A DNA stretch of 64,000 nt, from the NCBI RefSeq assembly GCF_036346855.1, contig NZ_CP107841.1:5398001-5462000 (forward strand), in the 5' to 3' direction. Below the pieces are notes generated by a model. It saw nothing but the letters and a program-made list of their open reading frames with translations, was not told where the DNA came from and did not search any database. The position numbers and the translations under genes are program-made. Origin of the DNA: Streptomyces europaeiscabiei (GTDB taxonomy: Bacteria; Actinomycetota; Actinomycetes; Streptomycetales; Streptomycetaceae). This document shows positions 35,265-43,413 of this stretch, piece after piece (positions within the stretch are counted from its first letter, which is position 1; each line of letters opens with the position of its first letter).

Positions 35265-36617
35265 ATGGCAGGTACGGCCGAGCGTGACGATCCCGAGGTC
35301 ATCGGGCGCAGAGTGCAGCGACTGCGGACGGAACAGGGCCTCACACAGCGTCAGTTGGCGGAACCCGCGTACACCCCGGCGTACATCTCGACCCTGGAGG
35401 CCGGCCGGGTCCGGGCCTCCGAACCGGCCCTGCGGCACATCGCCGAACGCCTCGGCGTGGGGTTCGAGGAACTGGCCACCGGCCGCCCCGCCGGCTTCGC
35501 CACCGAGCTGCGGCTGCGCCTGACCGGCGCCCAGCGCACCCTCGCCGGCGGCGCCACGGAGGCCGCCGCCGAGGGGTTCACGGTCGTCCTCGCGGACGCG
35601 GAGGAGTACGGGCTGGTCGCCGAGCAGGCCGACGCGCTGCTCGGGCTCGGTGAATGCGCCCTGGAGACCGGCGACCTGGAGACCGCCCAGACCCGGTTCG
35701 AGCAGGCCGAGCAGCGGCTCGGCGACGCCCCGCTGCCGGCCCGCGTCCCCGCCCTGCGCGGCCGCGCGACCGCCCACTACCTCGCCGGTGAACTCCGCTA
35801 CTCCTGCTACCTGTACGAGTCCACCCTCGACGAGCTGAACCGCAACGGCCTGCACGACCCGGACGCGCTGCTCCTCCTCTACACCGGGGTCATCGCCCCC
35901 TACATGGACATGGGCGCCCACGCCCGCGCCGCCCAGGCCGCCGAGCTGGCCCTCGCGCTCGCCCCGCAGTCCGGCGACCCCGCCCTCGTCGCCCGTATGC
36001 ACCGCTCGGTCGCCCGGACGATGATCGCCGAGGGACGTACAGCCGAGGCCGACGCGTCCCTCGTCAAGGCCTCTGAGCTGTACCGGCAGCTCCAGATCCG
36101 CACCGAACTGGCCAACTGCCACTGGATGCGCGGCTACCTCCACGCCCAGAACGGCGACTACGCCCGCGCCGAGGAGGAGCTGCGCGAGGCCCGCCGGATG
36201 CTCTCCGCCAAGCGCGCCGCCCTCTACACCAGCCAGGTCGCCGTCGAACTCGCCGACGTCCTGCACCGCCGGGGCAAGTCCGAGGAGGCCGCCGAACTGC
36301 TCCGCGAGGTCCTCAGCGACCTCAGCTCCGAACGCGGCGCCCTGCACTCCGCCGCCGCACACCGTCTCCTCGGCATCATCGCCGAGGACGCCCGGGACGC
36401 GGACGCCGCCGAGGAACACTACGTACGGGCGCTGAGCCTGCTGGAGCGGGCGGGCGCCGCCGGTGACCTGGCCGACCTGTGCCGCCTGCTCGGGGACCTG
36501 TACCGCCGCACCGGCCGCGTGGAGGCCGCCCTCGACGCCTACCGCACCGGCCTCGGCCACCGCACCGCCCCCGGCACCACCACCCTCGGCCCGGCCCCCG
36601 CACAGCCGCCTCTCTGA
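35265..36617 (+). CDS. XRE-family HTH regulator with TPR repeats (RRNPP-like architecture)
   Basis: The product is 450 residues. Residues 12-70 form an XRE helix-turn-helix (IGRRVQRLRTEQGLTQRQLA, YISTLEAGRVR). Then come about nine helical repeats of TPR type over 90-430, for example QADALLGLGECALETGDLETA, ALAPQSGDPALVARMHRSVART and LLGDLYRRTGRVEAALDAYR. HTH-TPR proteins in Gram-positives often bind small peptides with the TPR groove; that role is inferred here from architecture and the divergent short-peptide gene. The ATG follows CATGCT at about -10 with no clear ribosome site, which suggests a leaderless transcript. A short Pro/Thr tail ends the protein. Confidence 0.87.
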   Translation: MAGTAERDDPEVIGRRVQRLRTEQGLTQRQLAEPAYTPAYISTLEAGRVRASEPALRHIAERLGVGFEELATGRPAGFATELRLRLTGAQRTLAGGATEAAAEGFTVVLADAEEYGLVAEQADALLGLGECALETGDLETAQTRFEQAEQRLGDAPLPARVPALRGRATAHYLAGELRYSCYLYESTLDELNRNGLHDPDALLLLYTGVIAPYMDMGAHARAAQAAELALALAPQSGDPALVARMHRSVARTMIAEGRTAEADASLVKASELYRQLQIRTELANCHWMRGYLHAQNGDYARAEEELREARRMLSAKRAALYTSQVAVELADVLHRRGKSEEAAELLREVLSDLSSERGALHSAAAHRLLGIIAEDARDADAAEEHYVRALSLLERAGAAGDLADLCRLLGDLYRRTGRVEAALDAYRTGLGHRTAPGTTTLGPAPAQPPL

Positions 36618-36648
36618 CGATTCCGGGCCGCCGCACAGCCCCGCGCCC

Positions 36649-36661
36649 TAGCCTCCTCATG
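36649..36661 (+). promoter_or_regulatory. Putative -10 element giving a leaderless permease mRNA
   Basis: TAGCCT (36649-36654) ends six bases before the GTG at 36661. The TAnnnT spacing is typical of leaderless transcripts in Streptomyces, and no Shine-Dalgarno site is present. Confidence 0.4.
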
Positions 36662-37737
36662 TGGAGACCGCGCAGGAACAGAGGAGCGCCGAGCGCCAGG
36701 AAGGCGGCGGCGAGCCGAGGAACGCCGGAGGTTCCGGGACGGTTGTCCACGGCGTACGGATCGTCGTGCGCGTGCTGCTCTACGCCGTGCCCGGCGGTCT
36801 CGCGCTCATCGCCATCGCGACCGTCGCCTCCGTGCTCGGCCCGGTGGTCGCGCTCGACCTCGCCACCCCGGCGATGGCCGCCTGGTGGACCGTGTTCACG
36901 GCGGTCGTCGTCCAGGGCGTGCCCTTCCTCCTCCTCGGCACGCTCGTCTCGGCGGCGATCGGTGCCTTCGTCCCCGAGCGGGTCTTCACCCGGCTGCTCC
37001 CCCGCAACCCCGCGCTCGCCGTCCCCGTCGCGGGCGCGGCCGGTGTCGTCCTGCCGGGCTGCGAGTGCGCCTCCGTACCGGTGGCCGGGAGCCTGATGCG
37101 CCGCGGCGTCGCGCCCGCCGCCGCCCTCGCCTTCCTGCTCTCCGCCCCCGCGATCAACCCGGTCGTCCTCGTCGCCACATCCGTCGCCTTCCCCGGACAG
37201 CCGCTGATGGTCCTGGGCCGACTCGTCGCGTCCCTCGCCACGGCCGTCGTCATGGGCTGGCTGTGGGTCCGGTTCGGGCGGGACGAGTGGCTGCGGCCGC
37301 CTAAGCGGAGCACGGGGACCGCCCCCGGCGACGGCTCCCGGTGGGGCGCCTTCGCCGACGGGCTCCAGCACGACTTCCTGCACGCGGGCGGCTTTCTCGT
37401 CGTCGGCGCGGCAGCGGCGGCCACGTTCGACATCGTCGTACCCAGGTCCTTCCTGGACGTCTTCACCGGCTCCGCCTGGCTGTCCGTCCTTCTCCTCGCC
37501 GCCCTCGCCGTCGTGTTGTGCGTGTGCAGCGAGGCCGACGCGTTCGTCGCCGCGTCGCTCACCGGCTTCTCGCCGACCGCGCGACTGACGTTCATGGTGG
37601 TCGGCCCGATGGTCGACCTGAAACTCCTCGCACTCCAGGCGGGGACCTTCGGCCGCGCGTTCGCGGTCCGCTTCTCCGCCGCGACCTGGGTGGTGGCCGT
37701 GGCGATGAGCACGCTGGTGGGGTGGTGGCTGTGGTGA
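36661..37737 (+). CDS. DUF318-family permease
   Basis: The product is 358 residues with a hydrophilic first 25 residues, then two blocks of four membrane helices (about 30-190 and 240-355) around a cytosolic loop. The DUF318 signature GCECASVPVAGSLMRRG (near 133-150) and a second, related CVCSEADAFVAAS at the start of the last block are conserved. The conserved cysteines and acidic residues suggest metal handling. The family is the membrane partner of TIGR03943 proteins, and the next gene is exactly that, starting inside this stop codon (GTGA). The pair is a known two-gene module of unresolved function, in several bacteria linked to zinc or metal stress. Confidence 0.85.
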   Translation: METAQEQRSAERQEGGGEPRNAGGSGTVVHGVRIVVRVLLYAVPGGLALIAIATVASVLGPVVALDLATPAMAAWWTVFTAVVVQGVPFLLLGTLVSAAIGAFVPERVFTRLLPRNPALAVPVAGAAGVVLPGCECASVPVAGSLMRRGVAPAAALAFLLSAPAINPVVLVATSVAFPGQPLMVLGRLVASLATAVVMGWLWVRFGRDEWLRPPKRSTGTAPGDGSRWGAFADGLQHDFLHAGGFLVVGAAAAATFDIVVPRSFLDVFTGSAWLSVLLLAALAVVLCVCSEADAFVAASLTGFSPTARLTFMVVGPMVDLKLLALQAGTFGRAFAVRFSAATWVVAVAMSTLVGWWLW

Positions 37738-38480
37738 GGCACACCGAGCGGTCCCGGGCGTACGGCCCGGCCGTTCTGCTGCTTCTCTGCGGCGCGGCGA
37801 TCCTGCGGGTCTCCCTCTTCGGCGAGCTGTACCTGCGGTACGTGCAGCCGGGGCTGCGCCCGTTCCTGATCGTGTCCGGGGTGCTGCTGGTGGTGCTGGG
37901 CACGACCGCCGGGGTGAGGGCCCTGCGCACCGGCGGCGATCACAAGCCCGACGAGGGGCACGGTCACGGTCACGACCACGGCCCCGGCGGCCCCCGCGTC
38001 GCCTGGCTCCTCGCCGTCCCCGCGCTCGCGCTCCTTCTCTTCCCGCCCCCGGCGCTCGGCTCGTACAGCGCGGACCGGGAGGCCGCCGAGTACGCGGCGC
38101 GCGGTGTCGGGACGTTCCCCGCGCTGCCGGCGGGGGAACCGGTCGAGCTGACGCTCGGTGAGTTCTCGTCCCGGGCGGTCTACGACAGCGAGCGGTCGCT
38201 GAAGGGTCGTACGGTCCGGATGACCGGCTTCGTCACCCACGGGGACGACGGCGCCTGGTACCTCACCCGCCTGCTCGTCTCCTGCTGCGCCGCCGACGCC
38301 AGCCCCTACAAGGTGGAGATCCGGGGCGCCGACGCCCCGGCCGCCGACGCCTGGGTCACCGTCACCGGTACCTGGCACCCCGAGGGGAAGCCGGGCGCGG
38401 CGAAGGCCTGGCCGCCGGTCCTGGACGCCGGGTCGGTGCGGCGGGTGGCCGAGCCGGCGAACCCGTACGAGAAGCGGTGA
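37734..38480 (+). CDS. TIGR03943 family membrane protein with His-rich loop
   Basis: The product is 248 residues, with its GTG overlapping the permease stop by four bases. Two helices at the N-terminus (GPAVLLLLCGAAILRVSLFG, LIVSGVLLVVLGTTAGV) are followed by a His/Asp-rich loop (HGHGHDHG), a third helix and an extracellular beta domain with LVSCCAADA and VTVTGTWHPEGK, which resembles the family. The His-rich loop and paired cysteines point to metal binding. It pairs with the DUF318 permease as in other genomes, and together they probably move or deliver a metal or metal-bound compound. That is inference. Confidence 0.82.
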   Translation: MRHTERSRAYGPAVLLLLCGAAILRVSLFGELYLRYVQPGLRPFLIVSGVLLVVLGTTAGVRALRTGGDHKPDEGHGHGHDHGPGGPRVAWLLAVPALALLLFPPPALGSYSADREAAEYAARGVGTFPALPAGEPVELTLGEFSSRAVYDSERSLKGRTVRMTGFVTHGDDGAWYLTRLLVSCCAADASPYKVEIRGADAPAADAWVTVTGTWHPEGKPGAAKAWPPVLDAGSVRRVAEPANPYEKR

Positions 38481-38490
38481 CGCTCGGGGC

Positions 38491-39333
38491 TCAGCCGAGG
38501 TCCTGCGACGCGACCACGCCGCCGTCCTTGTCGTACACCGTGACCTTGCGGGTGATGCCTCGCATGTGTTCGGGGTTCGAGACGCCCTTCCCGACGCTCG
38601 CGAGCACGTACCAGCCGCCCCACTCCTCGTTGCCGGCCAGCCGGATGACCGTGCCGTCGAGCTTCCTGCCGTCGTAGAGCTCGATCCGTACGCCGGCCGC
38701 CGCGGTCCGGCCGCCGTAATAGACACCGGAGAGAAGCGTCCGGTCGGCGTCCCGCGGCCTCTCGTGCACGCCGGCGCCCGGGCGGCCCGTGTCGATGTTG
38801 CCGTCGACCACGCTGCGGAACTCGGGCGCGTCGGCGACCCGGGGATCGTTCCAGTACTGGCCCTCCTCCGTCAGCCAGATCCGTGAGCCGTCACCGACAT
38901 CCACCCGCTCGCCCGACTCGACGACCCGCACCCGCCCGGCCAGCGGGGCGGTGGGCGAGGGCGACGCGCTGTCGCTCCGCTGCGGCGGGGCCATCGGCCG
39001 GACCGTGGCGGAGGGGTCGTCGGGGCGCAGGGCCACCACCGCGACGAGCGGGAGCAGCAGCAGCCCGCAGCCCGTGCTCAGCGCGGCGGCCCGGCGCCGT
39101 CGCCGACGGCTGCGGCCGTCCCGTTCGATGGCCTCCAGCGGTACGGGCGGCGGTGTGAGGTCGTACGCGGCTTCGGCGAACGCCTCACGCAGCAACCGCC
39201 CGGTGTCGGTGGCGTCCCCGCCGTCCGGGGCAGGGCTCGCGACCGCGCGTGCCCGCGCGTCCGTACCCACATCTGTTCCTGTTCCTGTTCGTGCTGCGGG
39301 GTCCGGGCCGGTCCCGGAGGGCGGGTGGTTCAT
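38491..39333 (-). CDS. Membrane protein with extracellular VVDGNID domain, sigma-factor partner
   Basis: The product is 280 residues. The N-terminal 75 residues are cytosolic (AFAEAAYDLTPPPVPLEAIERDG, cut here in two halves, is typical of sigma-partner N-termini), followed by an Arg-rich stretch and one membrane helix (CGLLLLPLVAVVAL). The outside part contains FRSVVDGNIDTGRPGAG, LSGVYYGGRTA and a beta-rich end. Its ATG overlaps the sigma gene stop by four bases, so it is coupled and likely controls that sigma factor. A secreted paralogue of the outer domain lies 0.75 kb away. No zinc-type anti-sigma motif is present. The family is not one I can name. Confidence 0.72.
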   Translation of the reverse strand: MNHPPSGTGPDPAARTGTGTDVGTDARARAVASPAPDGGDATDTGRLLREAFAEAAYDLTPPPVPLEAIERDGRSRRRRRRAAALSTGCGLLLLPLVAVVALRPDDPSATVRPMAPPQRSDSASPSPTAPLAGRVRVVESGERVDVGDGSRIWLTEEGQYWNDPRVADAPEFRSVVDGNIDTGRPGAGVHERPRDADRTLLSGVYYGGRTAAAGVRIELYDGRKLDGTVIRLAGNEEWGGWYVLASVGKGVSNPEHMRGITRKVTVYDKDGGVVASQDLG

Positions 39334-39941
39334 GGGCGGGCTCCGGGGACGGGCGAGGGGGGCGCCGGGACGAACGGGCGGGAGGGGGCGGAGGGTGCGG
39401 AGCCGTGGGCGCGGCGGGCCGTGGGCGCGGCGCCGGCGAACTCGGGGTGGGCGCGCAGGGCCTGCAGGCCGCGTCGTACATGGGTCTTGACCGTGCCGAG
39501 CGAACAGCCGAGGAGCTGGGCGATCTCGTTCTCGCCGAGGTCCTCCCAGAAGCGGAGCACCAGCACGGACCGCTGCCGGGCCGACAGCGCCGTCAACGCC
39601 TGGGTGACGGCCGCCCGTTGGGCGATCGACTCGTCGTGCCCGGCGTGCCGCTCATGCACCTGTTCCGGCAGGAACGGCGTCAGCAGATGGGCAACGCGTC
39701 TCTTCCGCACGCGGCTGATGTTGTTGTTGATCAGCGAGCGTCGTACGTAGAAGTCGACGTCGTCGCGCGGTATGCGCCGCCAGCGGGCGTACACCTTCGC
39801 CAGGGTGGTCTGCACGAGGTCCTCGGCCTCGTGGAAATCGCCGGTCAGCATGTGCGCGGTACGCACCAGCCGGGGCCAGGCCGCGGTGGCGTACGCGGCG
39901 AAGTCGACGGCCTCTGGTGATCCGGGTTTCTCTTGCGGCAC
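39330..39941 (-). CDS. SigE-family RNA polymerase sigma factor (ECF)
   Basis: The product is 203 residues from GTG 39941; an in-frame start at 40022 would add 27 Arg/Ser-rich residues. Region 2 shows AEDLVQTTLAKVYARW and RRSLINNNISRVRKRR, region 4 shows LSARQRSVLVLRFWEDLGENEIA and GTVKTHVRRGLQALR. The C-terminus is a 30-residue Pro/Ala/Ser tail not common in the family. It is coupled to the downstream membrane partner and belongs to the same ECF subgroup as the factors at 31.7 kb and 41.9 kb. GAGGA lies nine bases before the GTG. Confidence 0.9.
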   Translation of the reverse strand: MPQEKPGSPEAVDFAAYATAAWPRLVRTAHMLTGDFHEAEDLVQTTLAKVYARWRRIPRDDVDFYVRRSLINNNISRVRKRRVAHLLTPFLPEQVHERHAGHDESIAQRAAVTQALTALSARQRSVLVLRFWEDLGENEIAQLLGCSLGTVKTHVRRGLQALRAHPEFAGAAPTARRAHGSAPSAPSRPFVPAPPSPVPGARP

Positions 39942-40083
39942 GGACGACGGTCCTCGGGATCGGGAACGGGGGAGCCTGCCGTGCGGGAGCGGGGCGGTCA
40001 AGTCCCGCTCCCGCACGGTCACTCCGGCACGAGGTGCCGGGGCGGGGCGGGGCGATCCATGGAGAGGACCGCCCCGGACCGGA

Positions 40084-40668
40084 TCAGCGAAGGCGCAGCC
40101 GGGAGTAGACGCCGCCCTTGGTGTCGTGGACGGTCACACCGCGCAGGAACTCCTGCCCGTCGTCCACCGTGGGCAGGTCCGCGACGGCGTACCAGACGCC
40201 CCAGCCCGGCTTTCCGGGCAGCTCGATCAGCTTGCCGTGGACCGTGCCCGTGCTCGTCCGTACCTCCACGCGGGAGGCGGTTCCCTTGCCTCCGTAGTAG
40301 ACGCCGGAGAGGTAGTAGCGGCCCTCGAAGGCGGATGCCTGGAGCGACACCCCCGGCCGGCTCCGGTCGATGTTGCCGTCGACGACGCTCCGGAACTGCG
40401 GGAAGTCGGGCAGGTCCGGCTCCAGCCAGTGCTTGCCCTCCGCCGTCATCCAGAACTCGAATCCCGGCGCGGCGACGACGTGTTCACCGGGCTGGACGAT
40501 GCGCGGAGTCGGCGCCTTCCTGGCCGCCGACTCCGCCACTGCCACCGTCGTGCCGGCGCCGTGCGCCGTCTCCCCCTGCGAGACGGCGTACGACGTCGTC
40601 GATGCCCCCGCCAGCAGCGTGGTCAGCGCTGCGACGGCGACGAATGTGTGCATCCGTGCCATGGTCAT
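40084..40668 (-). CDS. Secreted paralogue of the sigma-partner outer domain
   Basis: The product is 194 residues with a signal peptide (MTMARMHTFVAVAALTTLL, cut near TSYA). The mature protein repeats the same domain as the gene at 38491: FRSVVDGNIDRSRPGVS, YLSGVYYGGKG, WGVWYAVA, FLRGVTVHDTKGGVYS. The two copies align along their whole outer domain but lack obvious catalytic residues. It lies upstream of the sigma factor on the same strand and probably belongs to the same response, either as a decoy or as another ligand-binding protein. ATG 40668 is chosen, although ATG 40662 is possible. Confidence 0.72.
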   Translation of the reverse strand: MTMARMHTFVAVAALTTLLAGASTTSYAVSQGETAHGAGTTVAVAESAARKAPTPRIVQPGEHVVAAPGFEFWMTAEGKHWLEPDLPDFPQFRSVVDGNIDRSRPGVSLQASAFEGRYYLSGVYYGGKGTASRVEVRTSTGTVHGKLIELPGKPGWGVWYAVADLPTVDDGQEFLRGVTVHDTKGGVYSRLRLR

Positions 40669-40780
40669 GAACGGACGACCCCCAAAGGTGTGTTGGTCCA
40701 GGTGCGTTGGTCTGACACTCCTGAAACCCGGGAGGCGTACGGGACGGATGACACCGGTGGGACACTTTTTCCGCGGCACC

Positions 40781-41809
40781 TCACCTCAGCGCGCTGCCGG
40801 CCTTCCACCGCTCCCAGTCCAGGTTCCAGTCGCCGTACCCGTTCCCGACGGCCACGGTCTCCTTCGAGCCGGTCACCTTCACCACGTCCCCGGGGATGAC
40901 CTGGTCGTAGAACCGTTTCGCCGTCCCGTCGTCCGCGAGGCCCACGCACCCGTGGGTGACGTTCTGCCGGCCCGCGTACGTGTTGGCCTTCGGGTTCTCG
41001 TGGAGGTAGGTGCCGGAGGCGGTGAGGTGGACGGCGTACGCGTACCAGTCGGCGTACGAGTCGCCGTAGCCGACCGAGCGGGAGTCCATGAACACCCGGC
41101 GCTGCTTGTCGGAGACGACCATCGTGCCGTTCCAGGTCTCCATGCCGGGCGCGCCCGCGGTGACCGGGATGCGCTGGGTCGAGCCGTCCTTCACGACGGT
41201 CATGGTGTGGCTGCCCACGTCGACCGTGGCGATCAGTGAGCGGCCGATGGTGAAGTGCCGCGTGAGGTTCGCGTCGTCGATGCGGACGGTGACCTCCGTG
41301 CCGGGCTTCCAGTACGTGCGGGGGCGGTAGTCGACGCGTTGTCCGTCGGCGAGGTCGCGGTCCTTGACCCAGCTCCACGAGCCCTCGGTGGCGGTGCTGG
41401 TCCCGACCTTCAACCGGCGTTCCACAGCCGCGCGTTCGGACTCCGGGACCGGGCGGTCGAAGGTCACGGATATCGGCATGCCGACGCCCACGGTCTGCCC
41501 GTCGGCGATGTTCACGCGCGCGCCGTCGAAGGCCTTCAGCGGGGTGGGACTCGGCTTCACGTTCACGGCGGCGGAGTCGCCCCTGCCCCCGGCGCCCGTC
41601 TCGGCGTCCGCCCGGGCATGGGCCTTCGGTATCGCGCTCGGCCCCTCGACCCGCACCCCTTCCCCGATCCCCGCACAGCCCGTGAGCGTCAGCGCGACCG
41701 CGCACGCGGCCGTCGTGGCGAGCACGTGGACGAGGCGCCGGGCCCGTCTCGTCCCTGTGGTCCTGCCCCGCGTTGTCCTCTTCCCCGAGGCGCTCTTCCT
41801 CGTGGTCAT
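40781..41809 (-). CDS. Lipoprotein L,D-transpeptidase (Ig-like + YkuD)
   Basis: The product is 342 residues. A basic N-terminus and hydrophobic stretch end in a lipobox (LTLTGCAG, cysteine near 46). Domains: a first Ig-like domain (ISVTFDRPVPESERAAVE), a second (WKPGTEVTVRI), then the YkuD catalytic domain with HENPKANTYAGRQNV followed by THGCVGL (H286, C288). The catalytic His and Cys are intact, so it should make 3-3 crosslinks in peptidoglycan or attach proteins. This is the actinobacterial Ig-YkuD layout seen in LdtMt2-like enzymes. It lies divergent to an ECF sigma gene. ATG 41809 follows GGGGG; reading farther upstream is antisense to the sigma gene. Confidence 0.93.
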   Translation of the reverse strand: MTTRKSASGKRTTRGRTTGTRRARRLVHVLATTAACAVALTLTGCAGIGEGVRVEGPSAIPKAHARADAETGAGGRGDSAAVNVKPSPTPLKAFDGARVNIADGQTVGVGMPISVTFDRPVPESERAAVERRLKVGTSTATEGSWSWVKDRDLADGQRVDYRPRTYWKPGTEVTVRIDDANLTRHFTIGRSLIATVDVGSHTMTVVKDGSTQRIPVTAGAPGMETWNGTMVVSDKQRRVFMDSRSVGYGDSYADWYAYAVHLTASGTYLHENPKANTYAGRQNVTHGCVGLADDGTAKRFYDQVIPGDVVKVTGSKETVAVGNGYGDWNLDWERWKAGSALR

Positions 41810-41823
41810 GGTGTCCCCCCAGA

Positions 41824-41858
41824 TGTGTTTCGAGCGGTGTGTTTCCGTGATGTGTTTC
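41824..41858. promoter_or_regulatory. Triple TGTGTTTC repeats between L,D-transpeptidase and sigma gene
   Basis: TGTGTTTC occurs at 41824-41831, 41838-41845 and 41851-41858, that is GAAACACA toward the transpeptidase gene at 14- and 13-base intervals. The array lies 15-49 bases upstream of the L,D-transpeptidase ATG. It could be a regulator site or an overlapping set of ECF -35-like elements. Confidence 0.4.
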
Positions 41859-41947
41859 GATGTGCGGCGTGCGTACGGGACCTGTACGCACGAGGGGGGC
41901 GACCGGGTTGCACGGCGACGCAGGTGATTTCGGACGACGGCGGGGGC

Positions 41948-42451
41948 ATGACCGAGGCAGAGTTCGACGCGTTCTACGCCACCGCGTTCCCCCGGCTGAC
42001 CGGCCAGCTCTACGCCTACACCGGGGACCACGGCGAGGCGCAGGACGTGGTGCAGGAGGCCTTCGTACGGGCCTGGGACCGGCGGCGGGACTTCCTCGCG
42101 GAGGGGGCGCCCGAGGCGTGGATCCGCACCGTGGCGATGCGGCTCGCGGTGAGCCGGTGGCGGCGGGCGCGCCGCTGGCTGGAGCTGGTGCGCCGCAATC
42201 CGCCACCGGAACACGCGCCGGGACCCGATCCCGAGCGCGCGGTGCTGGTCGACGCGTTGCGCAGGATTCCGGAGGCACAGCGGATGGCGGTGGTTCTGCA
42301 CCATCTGTGCGACTTGAGTGTGGAGCAGGTAGCCTCCGAGACCGGCGCCCCCGTGGGCACGGTCAAGGCCCGGCTGTCCCGCGGCCGGGCGGCGCTGGCG
42401 CGCGAACTGGCCCCCGGCGAGGGTGAGAAGGAGGACGGCCGTGTCCGATGA
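41948..42451 (+). CDS. SigE-family RNA polymerase sigma factor (ECF)
   Basis: The product is 167 residues, beginning MTEAEFDAFYATAFPRL. Region 2: AQDVVQEAFVRAWDRRRDF and AMRLAVSRWRRARRW; region 4: RIPEAQRMAVVLHHLCDLSVEQVA and GTVKARLSRGRAALARE. The gene overlaps the next by 11 bases, so it is coupled to a membrane partner. It is divergent from an L,D-transpeptidase gene; regulation of the wall enzyme by this factor is plausible but not proven. An upstream GTG eight codons earlier is possible. This subgroup is frequent in Streptomyces, usually with envelope stress roles. Confidence 0.9.
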   Translation: MTEAEFDAFYATAFPRLTGQLYAYTGDHGEAQDVVQEAFVRAWDRRRDFLAEGAPEAWIRTVAMRLAVSRWRRARRWLELVRRNPPPEHAPGPDPERAVLVDALRRIPEAQRMAVVLHHLCDLSVEQVASETGAPVGTVKARLSRGRAALARELAPGEGEKEDGRVR

Positions 42452-43268
42452 ACTCACCGTCCGGCTGCGCGAGCTGGCCGAGACCGCCGAGGCCCTGCCG
42501 CCCGGGTCCGGCGCCGAGGTCCGCGCCCTCGCCGGCCGCCGTCGACGCCGCCGCCGTACGACCGCCGCCGTCGCGGGCGGCTGCGCGGCGGCGGGCCTGG
42601 CGGCCGTCCTCACCCTGAACGCCGCCTCCCACGACACCGAACGGCGTCCGTCCACGGCCGCGAGCTCCGCGCCCAGCGCGACGGCGGCTCCCGACGCCAC
42701 CGTGGACCTCTCCCGCCGCGTCCTCACCTTCGCCGGCCGTGAACTGCCCATCACCGCGGGCACGGCCAGGAACCCGACCCAGACCGGCCCGATGACCGTC
42801 ACCGTCAAGCGGAGCGCCATGGTCCTCAACGGGCAGACGGTCAGCTTCGACGCCGAGTACAACCTGAAGTTCGTGTGGGTCATGGAACTGGCCCCGGCCG
42901 AGGCGAGCGCCACGGGCGAGGGCGACGCCCCCGGTACGGGCGGCACACGCGGCCCGGCCGAGGCGACCGAGGCGACCGGAGCGGGTGACACCGGCGACGG
43001 GACCGGCACGGACGAGAGTGTGAGCCGGACGCCGACGCAGAGCCCGGCCCTGAGGGGACTCTGGATCTCCGCGATCTCCCAGAACGAGAAGGCCCCCGGC
43101 GACACCGACGTCACCACCGGCTGGATCGGCCTGCGCACCACAGACGCACAGTGGCTGTACGAACGGCTGCCCGAGGGCGCGGTCGTGGAGATCCGGGACC
43201 CGGGCCCGACACCGGCACCCACCCCGACCGCCACTCAGGGGAGCAGCGGTAGGGGGAGCGGACGGTAG
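42441..43268 (+). CDS. Membrane-anchored partner of the sigma factor
   Basis: The product is 275 residues. The GTG at 42441 has AAGGAGG directly placed, and starts inside the end of the sigma gene. A cytosolic segment of 45 residues with an Arg-rich end (RRRRRRRTTAAVAG) leads to one helix (CAAAGLAAVLTL), then an external region: a beta domain (FAGRELPITAG, VSFDAEYNLKFVWVM), a Gly/Thr/Glu-rich disordered insertion near 165-200, and a final beta part (GLWISAISQNEK, WIGLRTTDAQWLYERL). No catalytic motif is visible. The position suggests an anti-sigma or co-sensor. Pro/Thr-rich tail. Confidence 0.7.
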   Translation: MSDELTVRLRELAETAEALPPGSGAEVRALAGRRRRRRRTTAAVAGGCAAAGLAAVLTLNAASHDTERRPSTAASSAPSATAAPDATVDLSRRVLTFAGRELPITAGTARNPTQTGPMTVTVKRSAMVLNGQTVSFDAEYNLKFVWVMELAPAEASATGEGDAPGTGGTRGPAEATEATGAGDTGDGTGTDESVSRTPTQSPALRGLWISAISQNEKAPGDTDVTTGWIGLRTTDAQWLYERLPEGAVVEIRDPGPTPAPTPTATQGSSGRGSGR

Positions 43269-43310
43269 AGCGAGCACAGCGGTAGGGGGAGCACAGCGGT
43301 AGACGGAGCC

Positions 43311-43337
43311 CGTACGGGCGAGTCGCTCACCCGTACG
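43311..43337. terminator. Hairpin after the sigma/partner operon
   Basis: CGTACGGG (43311-43318) pairs with CCCGTACG (43330-43337), and GAG with CTC inside, leaving a very short loop. Just upstream, AGCACAGCGGTAG is repeated twice at about 43270-43300. It is a likely terminator between two plus-strand units. Confidence 0.6.
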
Positions 43338-43413
43338 CCCTTGTGCGCTGGTGGACGACCCCGAGCGGTGGTGGCGTGGGAGTGGAAACGTCGTGCTCTC
43401 GGGAGGCTCCGCC

